Shown in pieces: positions 19,615-27,710 of a DNA stretch of 64,000 nucleotides. Below the pieces are notes generated by a model. That model was not told the DNA's origin. It saw nothing but the letters and a program-made list of their open reading frames with translations, and ran no database searches. Location: contig NZ_CP134062.1 of NCBI RefSeq assembly GCF_031583025.1, forward strand, positions 806,001-870,000. The letters are read 5' to 3'. The translations under genes and the position numbers were made by a program. This DNA comes from Mycobacterium sp. Z3061. Lineage in GTDB: Bacteria; Actinomycetota; Actinomycetes; Mycobacteriales; Mycobacteriaceae. Each line of letters begins with the position of its first letter. Within the stretch, counting starts at the first letter, position 1.

Positions 19615-20493
19615 GTGCTGTTGCTCAGCCGGATGACCGGACAAAGAGTGCTGAGTCCCGACGGGGGTGTGGTCGGCCGCCTCGCCGACCTGACTGTCGA
19701 ACTGGGCGAGCAGCCCGGGCCGTGCCTGGTTAAGCGACTCCTCGTGCAGCGCCACGGGGCGCCGGACCTGCTGTCGCCGTGGGCCGCGGTCGAGAGTTTC
19801 CGGCACACGGGGCTGGTGCTAGCGCACGGCACCGATGATCCGGCCACATTCGCGATCACCTCGATCACCGAAACGCTGGGAGACGACGAGATCCTGCTGG
19901 GGCGCGACGTGCTCGACACCCAGGTCATCGACGTAGTGGGCCAGCGACTGGCCCGGGTCGCCGAAGTGGTGCTCGCCCGCAGCAGCCAGAACCGGCTCGA
20001 GATCGTCGGCGTCGAGGTCGGATTTGGCGGGGTGCTGCGGCGGCTCGGCCTGCGCCGACTGGCGGCGCGCGCCGGGGAGGACGCCCTCGCGTGGACCGAC
20101 CTGCACCTGACCTCGGAGCGGGGTCATGCCGTGCAGCTCGCAACCCCACGATCGGCGGTAAACCACCTCGACGCGCGAGGACTCGCCGCACTGGTGAGCC
20201 GACTCGACACCGATTCGGCCACCGAGATTCTCACCGCCAGGGGCCCCCGCGTCGCCGCCGAGGTCATCCGCGCCAGCCACCCGGACGTGGGGGAGCGGGT
20301 GCTGCGGGCGATGGCCCGCACTAATGCCGCCGAAACCGTAGCCGCCATGCCCGCCGATCACGCGACCCGCTGGCGGGACCGCCTCGCAGGGTCGCCCACG
20401 CTCCTGGACAGACCCTTCTTGCGCTCGCAAGTTTGGCCTCGCCGGCGTCACGCACCAGCCGAAGGTAGGGGTGCCGAGAGGCCGAAGCCTTGA
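19615..20493 (+). CDS. PRC-barrel/MgtE N-domain protein, partner of the NRAMP-like transporter
   Basis: The PRC-barrel-like part begins 'MTGQRVLSPDGGVVGRLADL', followed by a second PRC-like repeat (LLGRDVLDTQVIDVVGQRLA) and a helical MgtE_N-like region (about residues 190-270) with repeated 'LDARGLAALVSRLDTDSATE' units. GTG 19615 begins at the domain edge and is preferred; the frame is open to 19462. In Mg transporters MgtE_N senses cytosolic Mg2+. Here it is a soluble 292-aa protein whose stop overlaps the start of the transporter gene, so it probably gates or regulates it. Confidence 0.75.
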   Translation: MLLLSRMTGQRVLSPDGGVVGRLADLTVELGEQPGPCLVKRLLVQRHGAPDLLSPWAAVESFRHTGLVLAHGTDDPATFAITSITETLGDDEILLGRDVLDTQVIDVVGQRLARVAEVVLARSSQNRLEIVGVEVGFGGVLRRLGLRRLAARAGEDALAWTDLHLTSERGHAVQLATPRSAVNHLDARGLAALVSRLDTDSATEILTARGPRVAAEVIRASHPDVGERVLRAMARTNAAETVAAMPADHATRWRDRLAGSPTLLDRPFLRSQVWPRRRHAPAEGRGAERPKP

Positions 20494-21728
20494 GGCGGCC
20501 GCACCGCAAACGGCTCGCCCTCGGCGGACTGCTGGCGGTCGTCGGTCCGGGGTTGCTCGCGGGCCTCTCCGACGACGACCCGGCCGGTATCACGACCTAC
20601 TCGGTCCTCGGCACGAAACACGGCTACCAGCTGTTGTGGGTGCTCGTGCTCTCCACCGTCGCCCTGGTGATGTTCCACGGCCTGGCAGCACGCATGGGTG
20701 TGGTCACCGGACAGGGTCTCATCGGCCTGGTGCGCCAGCGGTACGGCGTGCGGTTGGGCGGTGCCGTGCTGGCCGCCCTCGTGATCGCCAACGTCGGCAC
20801 GACCTGTGCCGAATTCGCCGGGATCGCCGCCGGCTCCGAACTGTTCGGCATTAGCCGCTACGCGAGCGTCCCCGCGGCGGCGGTGATCGTCTCCCTGCTG
20901 GTGCTACGTGGCAGCTTCCACCGCGTCGAGCACGTCCTGCTACTGCTGTCGACGATCTTCCTGGCCTACGTCGGGTCCGGAGTGCTGGCCCATCCGGACT
21001 GGGGTGCCGCACTCCACGGCATGCTGGTTCCGAGCATGCCCGCCAACGGCGAAGCCATCGCCATCGTCACCGCCACCCTCGGCACCACGCTCGCCCCATG
21101 GGGACTTTCTTTCATGCAGTCCTACGCGGTCGATAAGAAGCTTCGGACCGAGGACCTCCCTCTGGTACGGCTCGACGTGGTGACGGGGGCCGTGCTTACC
21201 GGGGTCATCGGGTTCTTCGTCGTGGTGGCGTGTGCGGCGACGCTCTACCGCGACGGCCGCTCCATCCAGGACGCTGCTGACACCGCAGTGGCTCTCGAAC
21301 CCCTCGCCGGCCCCGCCGCCTCGACACTGTTCGCGGTGGGATTGATCGGGGCGGCGCTCCTGGCTGCCTCCATACTGCCGCTGTCGACGGCTTATTCGGT
21401 GTGCGAGTACGCCGGCATCGAAGCAGCCGTCGACGACTCTTATCGCGAGGCCAAGACCTTCTACTTGACGTTCGGAATCGTCACACTCCTCAGCGCCCTC
21501 GCCGTGCTCATCCCGAACGCCCCGCTCGTGACGATCCTGGTCGCCACCCAGGTGCTCAATGCCGTGCTACTGGTGCCGTTGCTGTTCGCGATGATCGGCA
21601 TTGGGCGTGACCGCGACCTCATGGGACCGTTCACCATCGGACGGGCCGGCACGATCGCCTACGGTCTTACGACCGCCATGGTGGTGCTCTGCGTCGCTGC
21701 GTTGGCGGTCACCTCGCTCACCGGATGA
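20490..21728 (+). CDS. NRAMP-related divalent metal transporter
   Basis: This is a 412-aa, about 11-helix membrane protein. Start TTG 20490 overlaps the stop of the preceding gene, with GAGAGG upstream. The first helix carries LSDDDPAGITTYS in the position of the canonical NRAMP 'DPGN' site, and helix 6 has TLGTTLAPWGLSFMQS instead of the MPH-type motif. Both changes match NRAMP-related transporters for which Mg2+/Mn2+ rather than Fe2+ is suggested. Coupling to an MgtE_N-domain protein supports magnesium as substrate, but this is inference. Confidence 0.85.
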   Translation: MRRPHRKRLALGGLLAVVGPGLLAGLSDDDPAGITTYSVLGTKHGYQLLWVLVLSTVALVMFHGLAARMGVVTGQGLIGLVRQRYGVRLGGAVLAALVIANVGTTCAEFAGIAAGSELFGISRYASVPAAAVIVSLLVLRGSFHRVEHVLLLLSTIFLAYVGSGVLAHPDWGAALHGMLVPSMPANGEAIAIVTATLGTTLAPWGLSFMQSYAVDKKLRTEDLPLVRLDVVTGAVLTGVIGFFVVVACAATLYRDGRSIQDAADTAVALEPLAGPAASTLFAVGLIGAALLAASILPLSTAYSVCEYAGIEAAVDDSYREAKTFYLTFGIVTLLSALAVLIPNAPLVTILVATQVLNAVLLVPLLFAMIGIGRDRDLMGPFTIGRAGTIAYGLTTAMVVLCVAALAVTSLTG

Positions 21729-21752
21729 GCGGTCATACGATTGGCGGCCCGA

Positions 21753-22547
21753 TTAGTGCTGGGCGGCAGGGCACGCGAGTTGGGCGACGACACCGAAATG
21801 ATCGCTGGGCCAGACACCGTGGCGCGGCGCGTCGCAGACGACGTCCGCGTCGAGCACCTTGCCCGCGCCGTCAGCGGTGCACGGGCCAACGAAGATGTAG
21901 TCGATGCGCTGATCCGGTGTCGGGTCCTGCGCCGTGTACGGGTTGGTGTTGTTCCAGGTGAAGCCAGGTTCACCGGGATGGGCCACCTCGAAGGCGTCGA
22001 ACAGCAGGCGGCCGACGAGTCGCACCTCGGTCGATTCCGGGCGGGCGTTGAGGTCGCCACAGACAATCGGGGGGAAATCGCCGGAGGCTGACCCGACGAA
22101 ATCGGTGAGCTGACGGACCTGTGCCTCGCGCACCCTGCCCTCGTCGAACCGGTAAGACAAGTGGGTTGAGGTGACCGACACCAGACGGTTGCGAACCCGG
22201 GCATCGACGGTCAGCGCGCCGCGCGGCTCGATATTTGCCCCCGCCAGGGTCAACTGGAGCGACCGCGAGTCGACAATCGGCCAGCGGCTCAGGACCGCGT
22301 TGCCGAAATCGCTTGGGCCGGAGCGGACGTACGCTGCGGCGTACACCGCGTCCATTCCGGTCTGTTCGGCCAGCCACGTCGCCTCACACAATTCCGGTGA
22401 CCGAGTCACTTCCTGCAACGCGACCACATCGGGGCGAATCTCGGTGAACCAGTCGACGAGCGCGTGCTTGCGCTCCTCCCAGAGGTGATCGCCCCAAATG
22501 TTCAGCGTCAGCACAGTCAGCACATCGTCCCGATCGGGTGACGTCAC
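21753..22547 (-). CDS. Endonuclease/exonuclease/phosphatase (EEP) family metal hydrolase
   Basis: The 264-aa cytosolic-looking protein has the EEP-fold motifs in order: LTVLTLNIWGDH (metal-site Asn), ALQEVTRS (Glu metal ligand), VTSTHLSYRFDEGR, CGDLNARPES (Asp/Asn) and PSDHFGVVA (catalytic His). The family includes DNA-repair nucleases, sphingomyelinases and inositol-phosphate phosphatases; nothing here picks between them, and lack of a signal peptide argues against a secreted sphingomyelinase. The GTG start lies inside GTGACGTCAC, a small palindrome. Its stop is 25 bp from that of the NRAMP gene (convergent). Confidence 0.85.
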   Translation of the reverse strand: MTSPDRDDVLTVLTLNIWGDHLWEERKHALVDWFTEIRPDVVALQEVTRSPELCEATWLAEQTGMDAVYAAAYVRSGPSDFGNAVLSRWPIVDSRSLQLTLAGANIEPRGALTVDARVRNRLVSVTSTHLSYRFDEGRVREAQVRQLTDFVGSASGDFPPIVCGDLNARPESTEVRLVGRLLFDAFEVAHPGEPGFTWNNTNPYTAQDPTPDQRIDYIFVGPCTADGAGKVLDADVVCDAPRHGVWPSDHFGVVAQLACPAAQH

Positions 22548-22604
22548 ACCTTGGATCCTATTTCTACGAGACGGGGCATGGGCCCGTACAGATACGTTGA
22601 GGAC

Positions 22605-23090
22605 ATGAGTGCCGCCGGCATCGTTCTCGTAGCACTGGCGATCGCCGTCGGAATCATCGGCATCGTGGTGCCGCTGTTGCCGGGCACGCTGCTGGTGTTC
22701 GCCGCGATCTTGGTGTGGGCCGTCCTCGAGAACAACATCACCGCGTGGGTGACACTCGGCGTGGTGGCCACGCTGCTCGGTGTGGCGACAATGATCAAAT
22801 ACACCTGGCCCGTCAAGCGGATGCGGGCCGCCGACGTGCGGACGCTGAGTCTGGTGGCAGGCGCGCTGGTGGGCATCATCGGTTTCTTCGTAATCCCGGT
22901 GATCGGCCTGGTGATCGGCTTCGTGCTAGGTGTCTATCTCGCGGAACTGGCCGCCCGTGGAGACCAGCGGCTGGCGTGGACCTCGACGAAGCACGCCGTC
23001 AAAGGTGTCGCGTTGTCGATGGGTGTCGAGTTGGCTGCCGCACTGCTCGCCACCGCCGCGTGGGCGGCCGGGGTGTACCTGACCCAGTAG
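22605..23090 (+). CDS. DUF456 membrane protein
   Basis: ATG 22605 (MSAAGIVLVALAIAVGIIGI) follows TTGAGGAC, and an earlier in-frame ATG is rejected because it adds 18 charged residues before the first helix. The 161-aa protein has about four membrane helices, glycine-rich segments (GIIGIVVPLLPGTLLV, 'GIIGFFVIPVIGLVIGFVLG') and the usual DUF456 length. The family's function is unknown. It is divergent from the EEP gene and is the last clearly chromosomal gene before the AT-richer mobile region. Confidence 0.85.
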   Translation: MSAAGIVLVALAIAVGIIGIVVPLLPGTLLVFAAILVWAVLENNITAWVTLGVVATLLGVATMIKYTWPVKRMRAADVRTLSLVAGALVGIIGFFVIPVIGLVIGFVLGVYLAELAARGDQRLAWTSTKHAVKGVALSMGVELAAALLATAAWAAGVYLTQ

Positions 23091-23121
23091 GCGCCTCGCG
23101 GCCAAGTTGTCCGGGACCGGA

Positions 23122-24321
23122 CTAAGTGCTCCTTCGCTCTATCCTGTGCCCCAAGTCGTCTAGTTCGTCGAGTACAAGGCTTGCACCCCATACCTGGTCT
23201 CGTTTTCGGTCAGTTAATGGGCGTAGAACGCCGGTGGTATGCAGTCTTTTGATCGCGGCGAACACACTGCTTCGAGGTGCATCGACAAGTGATGCGACGT
23301 CGTCGGACGAAACGATCGGCATCGACGGCAAGAGCAGGAGTAGTTTGTCGGTCGCGCTGTTACGCCTAAGCGGTCCGACCATGTGTCGCCACTCAACTGG
23401 TATCTCAGCCAAACGCTCTGCACTGGTGCGTGATTCGGCGGCAGCAGTCTTTGATGAGCTCGCGAATGTGACGATGAGCGGGCGTAGGTCACCGGCGCGA
23501 TATGCGTTGAGCGCCCCGAAGTAGCGCTCTCGGTGAGCAACAAGCGCCGATGCCAGCGGGACGACGAGGCGCGTTGTTGCGCCCCTCCGCCTGAAGATCG
23601 TGTTGATGACTGCTCGGCCGATGCGACCGTTGCCGTCGGTGAAGGGGTGGATTGATTCGAACTGTGCATGCGCGATGGCGGCCTGAATCAGAACGGGAAT
23701 GTCTGTTCGGTTCGCGAACGCCACCAGGTCGTCCATGTACGCGGGCACCGTGTCTGGCGGTGGCGGAACGTACAACGCGTTTCGCGGCGAGTAGTCGCTC
23801 CCGCCGATCCAATTCTGGACCGTCCTTATCTGACCAGCTTGCTGCCCCTCTATCGGGTCTTCTCGCATCAGCGCCTCATGTGCGCGCAAGATCGCGGACT
23901 TCTGTACGGGCGCCCCTCGATCGACGCTGGCGATCATTTCGTGCAGGGCGGTGGTCGCTGCCACCATCGAGACCGCGCTCGAATTGCTTCTTCCGCCGTG
24001 CAACGCGCGTGCGTAGTCGTCCAGGCTCGCCTCAACGCGCTCAATTTTTGAAGACGCCACCGATTCTGTTCGAAGTAGGAGAGTGCTGAGCGCTGCGAGG
24101 TGCGTTCCGTGCGTGCTGTCGAGGCGAGAAATCTCGCTCATGGCGGCTTCGAGTTCGACAGCGGTACCCGTGTCGATGTTGGCGTCGATTTTGGCGATGT
24201 AAGGGGGAAGGGACACCCTGACAGAACGAAGTGTCCTGTCCTCGCGGGTGCCACCCCTTTGAGTCTGTGTCCACGGGCGTTGCTCTGCGCCGTGGCTGGG
24301 CCACGCAGATCCAGGTTGCAC
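23122..24321 (-). CDS. Fic family protein (AMPylator/deAMPylator type)
   Basis: Up to 399 residues. A Fic_N-type N-terminal region (about 35-120) contains SVASSKIERVEAS, resembling the inhibitory helix of class II Fic proteins. The Fic core has HPFTDGNGRIGRAVIN, an exact HPFx(D/E)GNGRxxR active site, and a C-terminal winged-helix-like part (about 310-370). Fic enzymes transfer AMP from ATP to Ser/Thr/Tyr of targets. The start is unsure: TTG 24321 gives the longest frame, while GTG 24216 (MSLPPYIAKIDANID) fits the usual family N-terminus. Base composition is AT-richer than the left neighbours, suggesting acquisition. No separate antitoxin gene is visible. Confidence 0.88.
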   Translation of the reverse strand: MQPGSAWPSHGAEQRPWTQTQRGGTREDRTLRSVRVSLPPYIAKIDANIDTGTAVELEAAMSEISRLDSTHGTHLAALSTLLLRTESVASSKIERVEASLDDYARALHGGRSNSSAVSMVAATTALHEMIASVDRGAPVQKSAILRAHEALMREDPIEGQQAGQIRTVQNWIGGSDYSPRNALYVPPPPDTVPAYMDDLVAFANRTDIPVLIQAAIAHAQFESIHPFTDGNGRIGRAVINTIFRRRGATTRLVVPLASALVAHRERYFGALNAYRAGDLRPLIVTFASSSKTAAAESRTSAERLAEIPVEWRHMVGPLRRNSATDKLLLLLPSMPIVSSDDVASLVDAPRSSVFAAIKRLHTTGVLRPLTDRKRDQVWGASLVLDELDDLGHRIERRST

Positions 24322-24330
24322 AGATGTCTC

Positions 24331-24366
24331 CTAACTCGGACTAACTATACCGATAGTCCGAGTTAG
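24331..24366. promoter_or_regulatory. Perfect 13-bp inverted repeat upstream of the Fic gene
   Basis: CTAACTCGGACTA (24331-24343) and TAGTCCGAGTTAG (24354-24366) are exact reverse complements separated by 10 bp. A partial third copy, TAGTCCGGGTTG, occurs near 24395-24406, and TCGGACTT near 24377-24384. The position just upstream of the Fic start suggests an operator, possibly bound by the Fic protein's own winged-helix part. A hairpin terminator is less likely because no T-tract follows on either strand. Confidence 0.6.
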
Positions 24367-24561
24367 GCCAATAAATCGGACTTTCGTGCGCGCTAGTCCG
24401 GGTTGCGAGAGCGACTCTCTGGATGTGCGCCGTCACCTCGGGCCCCGCCCGCTCGACCCTGGCTGATCAAGGAGGAGGTCCACACATCGGAGTAATGAAT
24501 GCGCTACGAGAGCTGAAATCGCCGAGACGGCTTACCTACGCGCATGTCCTAAGCCGTCATG

Positions 24562-24609
24562 TGGAGCCGATGACGGGAATCGAACCCGCGTATTCAGCTT
24601 GGGAAGCTG
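24562..24609 (-). pseudogene. 3' half of tRNA-Gly (CCC anticodon); probable attachment-site remnant
   Basis: Read on the minus strand, this segment has an anticodon loop TTCCCAA closed by CAGC/GCTG, the variable region, a full T-arm (GCGGGTTCGATTCCCGT) and the acceptor strand CATCGGC followed by TCCA. The matching 5' acceptor strand GCCGATG and a D-arm are absent from the adjoining bases (24610-24650), so the gene is truncated at the anticodon stem. Such 3' tRNA fragments are duplicated when integrases insert elements into tRNA genes. The CCA end points left, as expected for a junction with the element on the right. Confidence 0.8.
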
Positions 24610-25002
24610 CTCCGGCACACATGAGGGTGTTATCTGCGCGCGGGAACGCGCACAAGTGCGCGCGGATATGTGCAGGTCACGACGCTGCTGAGGACTTGGT
24701 GCGCACTCGTGAGCACCTGGTGAGCGTTGCCGGATACCTCACTAGCAAGCGACGAGATAGCGACAAGGCCAGCAAACACACCTACCGCCTGGCTGATCCG
24801 CCGCTTAGTCACGAGCTGATCGCCCCCCCACCCGCCCTGGCGTCTGTTGTGTACGGGTGGCTTGACGCACTGATGCGCAGGAACGCCCGCAAGTGGTGCG
24901 CCAACGCCCGCGTACACGCTGAGATACATTGTGCAACAACGAATTACGTCGAATATGGGCGTAGGATTGTGAGCAATTTGAGTTCCGAATCGAGGTAGGC
25001 GA
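24610..25002. other. Gene-free stretch between the tRNA remnant and the capsid gene
   Basis: No convincing gene is seen. A + strand frame covering 24423-24998 is an artefact that reads through the tRNA remnant. The stretch has small repeats such as TGCGCG-6-CGCGCA (24635-24652) and overlapping GTGAGCACCTGGTGAGC (about 24710-24727), which could be integrase arm sites or regulatory elements. The capsid gene's ribosome site (GAGGTAGG) is at the right end. Confidence 0.4.
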
Positions 25003-26235
25003 GTGAACGCGACGAAGAGTGCACGAGAAGCCGCGAAGGCCGCAGCCCTAGCCGCTTGGCCGGTGTACGGTGCGACTGCGCCGGCGGGTCAGTACGGGAT
25101 CACCACCGCCGCTGAGATTGGACCGATACTGCGCACGCTGCGCGACCGCACCGACCTCATGGCCGTGTGGGCGGAGTTCAGCGAGCTACTCGACTTCTGG
25201 AACAAGGACCGCAAGAAGCTGACTGACCTGCTGAGCTTTCGCACAACTCTTGCGGGCGAAGCGGTGCCGCAAAACATCAGCCCCGCGTTGTTCCAGAAAG
25301 CAACTGAGCTTGGCGTTCCGCAAGCCGCTGGCGCGCCTGGTGATTCGCTGATGCTCGGCTATCAGTTCACCGATTACGACCTGGCGACGCGGCTCACTCG
25401 TTTGTTTCTGCGCGCAGCGGATGTCCGCCAAGTGCGGGCGCAAATGGACAACGTTCTCACCGGCGATGTGACGTTGACGACCGGAGAAATCCTCAAAGCG
25501 ATCTTCGGCAAGACACGCCGGAAGAATCCCGAAGGGTTCACCGTCTATGACCTCTACGACGGCGTTGCACCGGGACCGCCTGACTATCTCGGTCGGCAAT
25601 TCCCCACAGAGACAACGCACTACATCACCAGTGCCACCGAACAGGTAGACGCCGGGGACGCCGAGCACCTGATTGCATTGGTCACTCGCAAGGGGTTTAG
25701 CAAGGAGTCCGGCGCAACGCTTCTGCTGCTCTGCAACCCCGATGAAGGCGAACACGTCATGAGCTGGCGGGCTAATCAACCCTCGCGCCCGCCGGAGGGA
25801 AGCGAGACCATTGACGACGTGCCGAAGGCGCGTTGGGACTTCATTCCCAGCGAATCGCAGCCGCCGTATCTCAGTGGCGATGGTGGCGAACTGATCGGCC
25901 AACCCGTCGCCGGATCGTTTTACGACATTCCCGTCGTCGGTTCCTACGGCGAAGCACTGGTGATTCAAACCGATTACGTGCCCAGCGGTTACATCGCCGT
26001 CGTAGCGACCTACGGGCCAAACTCAGACCGCAACGTGGTGGGCTTTCGCGAGTGGCCCGAGGCGAGTCAACAGGGCTTGCTGCTGATGCCCGGCAACTGG
26101 CAGGGCGTACCGCTGATCGAGTCGTTTGCGACGCGCGGCTTTGGAACCGGCGTGCGGCGACGTGGCGGCGCGGCGGTCTGCCAGATCACGACGAACCCGG
26201 CCTATACCGCGCCGAACTTCGTTACGAGCCGATGA
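25003..26235 (+). CDS. Predicted HK97-type major capsid protein
   Basis: The 410-aa protein starts at GTG 25003 after GAGGTAGGCGA. The C-terminal 120 residues carry the pattern I associate with actinobacterial phage capsid proteins: YVPSGYIAVVATYGPNS, a VVGFREW segment, LLLMPGNWQGVPLIESF and RGFGTGVRRRGGAAVCQI, like the P-domain/C-terminus of HK97-fold coats. The helical N-terminus could act as a delta or scaffold domain, as no separate scaffold or protease gene is seen. It heads a four-gene set with small basic proteins. Identification is by pattern, not by a search. A portal, large terminase or tail gene is absent. Confidence 0.6.
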   Translation: MNATKSAREAAKAAALAAWPVYGATAPAGQYGITTAAEIGPILRTLRDRTDLMAVWAEFSELLDFWNKDRKKLTDLLSFRTTLAGEAVPQNISPALFQKATELGVPQAAGAPGDSLMLGYQFTDYDLATRLTRLFLRAADVRQVRAQMDNVLTGDVTLTTGEILKAIFGKTRRKNPEGFTVYDLYDGVAPGPPDYLGRQFPTETTHYITSATEQVDAGDAEHLIALVTRKGFSKESGATLLLLCNPDEGEHVMSWRANQPSRPPEGSETIDDVPKARWDFIPSESQPPYLSGDGGELIGQPVAGSFYDIPVVGSYGEALVIQTDYVPSGYIAVVATYGPNSDRNVVGFREWPEASQQGLLLMPGNWQGVPLIESFATRGFGTGVRRRGGAAVCQITTNPAYTAPNFVTSR

Positions 26236-26498
26236 GCACGTATCGCTGTCGCGGTTTGCCGCCGTGGGTTGCCGACGCGATGGACGACGCCCAGCGCGAC
26301 CCCAGACCCGTCGCGCCGCCTGATCAGCTTGCGGCGGCGCTGCGTGGCGAGCATGCGCGTGTCGGTCCCGGCGAGTTAAGCGGTGACGCGGGCCAGCCGC
26401 GTCATTATCAGCCGATCACGACGGGGGAAGCACGCGTGAAGGTCAACCGGGCCACCGTGGGCAAGCCCGATGGTCCGTCGATCAAGCTGGCCGACTGA
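26232..26498 (+). CDS. Small unknown protein coupled to the capsid gene
   Basis: ATG 26232 overlaps the capsid stop (ATGA), suggesting translational coupling. The 88-aa product (MSTYRCRGLPPWVADAMDDA...) is hydrophilic, proline-rich in the middle and ends TVGKPDGPSIKLAD. I do not recognise a family. The location fits a minor virion or head-completion protein, but nothing in the sequence proves this. Confidence 0.6.
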   Translation: MSTYRCRGLPPWVADAMDDAQRDPRPVAPPDQLAAALRGEHARVGPGELSGDAGQPRHYQPITTGEARVKVNRATVGKPDGPSIKLAD

Positions 26499-26509
26499 AA
26501 GGCACCAGC

Positions 26510-26626
26510 ATGGCGAGCAAGAAGCAACACGCCGCGCGAGCACGATTCAAACGAGCCGCAAAGGCTGGTAGAGGCAAGGTCGGTCAGCGCGCGAAAAGCA
26601 CTGCGCGGCAAAGCAGGAAGCGGTAG
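26510..26626 (+). CDS. 38-aa highly basic miniprotein
   Basis: The short frame MASKKQHAARARFKRAAKAG... ends in TARQSRKR. It has 17 Arg/Lys and 11 Ala residues in 38 and no acidic residue. ATG 26510 is 11 bp after the previous stop with GAAAGG upstream, and the stop is 4 bp before the next ATG, so it fits the gene string exactly. The composition suggests nucleic-acid binding, for instance DNA condensation inside a capsid, but this is inference from composition and position. Confidence 0.55.
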   Translation: MASKKQHAARARFKRAAKAGRGKVGQRAKSTARQSRKR

Positions 26627-26630
26627 TGCT

Positions 26631-26888
26631 ATGGCGAAACGGCGCAATTATAAGCGAGACCGCAAAGGCAGGTTCGCATCCACCGGCAGTTCAAGCGCCA
26701 AACGCGTCGCGCGCAAGATCAAGAAGCGTCGGCCACGGTATGTCCGTGGCTCGTTGGGTAGCACAGTAAGGCTTGGACGTGTCGGACCAGGGCGTGCGTA
26801 CTACGGCGTCTCGGCGGGTGCGAAGCTACACACGCGCAAGCGCGCTGAGTACTACGTCGGTCTGAGCGCAGGTCGCAGGATCGCTTAG
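26631..26888 (+). CDS. 85-aa basic phage-type protein
   Basis: ATG 26631 follows AGGAAG. The product starts MAKRRNYKRDRKGRFASTGS; the 'RDRKGRFA' motif is common in phage head-associated and MuF-type proteins. It is rich in Arg/Lys and Tyr/Gly throughout (SLGSTVRLGRVGPGRAYYGV). It is probably a structural or DNA-binding partner of the capsid protein. It is the last gene before a GC-rich hairpin, so the capsid transcript likely ends here. Confidence 0.6.
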   Translation: MAKRRNYKRDRKGRFASTGSSSAKRVARKIKKRRPRYVRGSLGSTVRLGRVGPGRAYYGVSAGAKLHTRKRAEYYVGLSAGRRIA

Positions 26889-26969
26889 CGGTGACGGTGC
26901 ACTCTTACGAATTGTCCTGGTGGACAACATTTTTCGGCCTGCTACGGAAAGAGTAGCTGGCAGTGAAAA

Positions 26970-26996
26970 GCCCCGGCGGGGGATGCCCGCCGGGGC
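26970..26996 (+). terminator. Intrinsic terminator-like hairpin after the capsid gene set
   Basis: GCCCCGGCGGG (26970-26980) and CCCGCCGGGGC (26986-26996) form a perfect 11-bp stem with a 5-nt loop, about 80 bp after the last small gene. No T-run follows, which is usual for mycobacterial terminators. It separates the structural set from the replication set. Confidence 0.65.
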
Positions 26997-27710
26997 CGAG
27001 TGGGCGGTTACCGCCCGAAGTAAATGATGAAGGTTAGAACTAGCTGGCTACTCGAGACTGCCAGCTGCAGCAGCGCCACCAGCTGGGATTTTTGCCCCAC
27101 CTCCCTCTCCTCTCTTTAGTCGGACCCTGTTCCTGGGAACAGGCACGCGTCACCGCGACGCGTCCGTGGGTCCAACTTTTGAGTTGAGGTCGAGCTGGTC
27201 TTCGAGAGACCGCCACCACTTCGGTGGGGAACATCAACTTAGCGGACCGCAACAGTGATCCGCCATAGCGCAAAACTGTGATCCACATCACATTTACCAG
27301 CATCTTGCTATCGCCGGGCCCAGGTTTCGCGGACTCGAGCATTTCGCGTGCATGGTGTTCTAGACGGCCACCGCCGTCGCCGTAGGGCCTTGGCGTCCAC
27401 GGCATGTACGGACGCAAGAGCGCGGCCGCGTTGATTGACGGTCGTCGATCCATCGCACCGGAACAAGCGGAAATAGTATGGAATCGGAAATGCAACGCGA
27501 TCCGCGTGATCTGAATAATGGAGTCGTAACTTCTCGTGCTGCAATTCACTGGACTAAATCAATTAAGACCACAATAAAAATATCGGCCTTAGGCGGAAAT
27601 GCGATTGTTGGTGTTGCGGTCGCGCTTACGGGCGCTCATAGTGGAATTAGATGGGCAGGGGCGGCAGTCGGGCTGCTCCGCAGCGCCCCAATTCCGAAGG
27701 AAATCACTGC
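26997..27710. other. Gene-poor stretch between capsid and excisionase gene sets
   Basis: About 700 bp with no gene I can support. Open frames on the minus strand (27040-27549) and + strand (27478-27762) lack ribosome sites, recognisable domains and sensible composition. The bases around 27470-27600 are markedly AT-rich and probably hold the promoter for the excisionase-to-primase transcript. An undetected small repressor gene or an untranslated RNA cannot be excluded. GTTCCTGGGAACAGG (about 27129-27143) contains a short palindrome. Confidence 0.4.

Noticed and set aside
23122-24321. Two-gene Fic toxin-antitoxin pair
   Set aside because: No small antitoxin gene flanks it; the inhibitory-like helix is inside the same protein.
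24423-24998. + strand open frame of 191 codons
   Set aside because: It contains the MTGIEPAYSAWEA string, a well-known false translation of the antisense of tRNA genes, and no domain or ribosome site.
27040-27549. 169-codon minus-strand frame in the element's gene-poor gap
   Set aside because: Odd composition (many Trp, Cys and Arg), no ribosome site and no domain; treated as non-coding.
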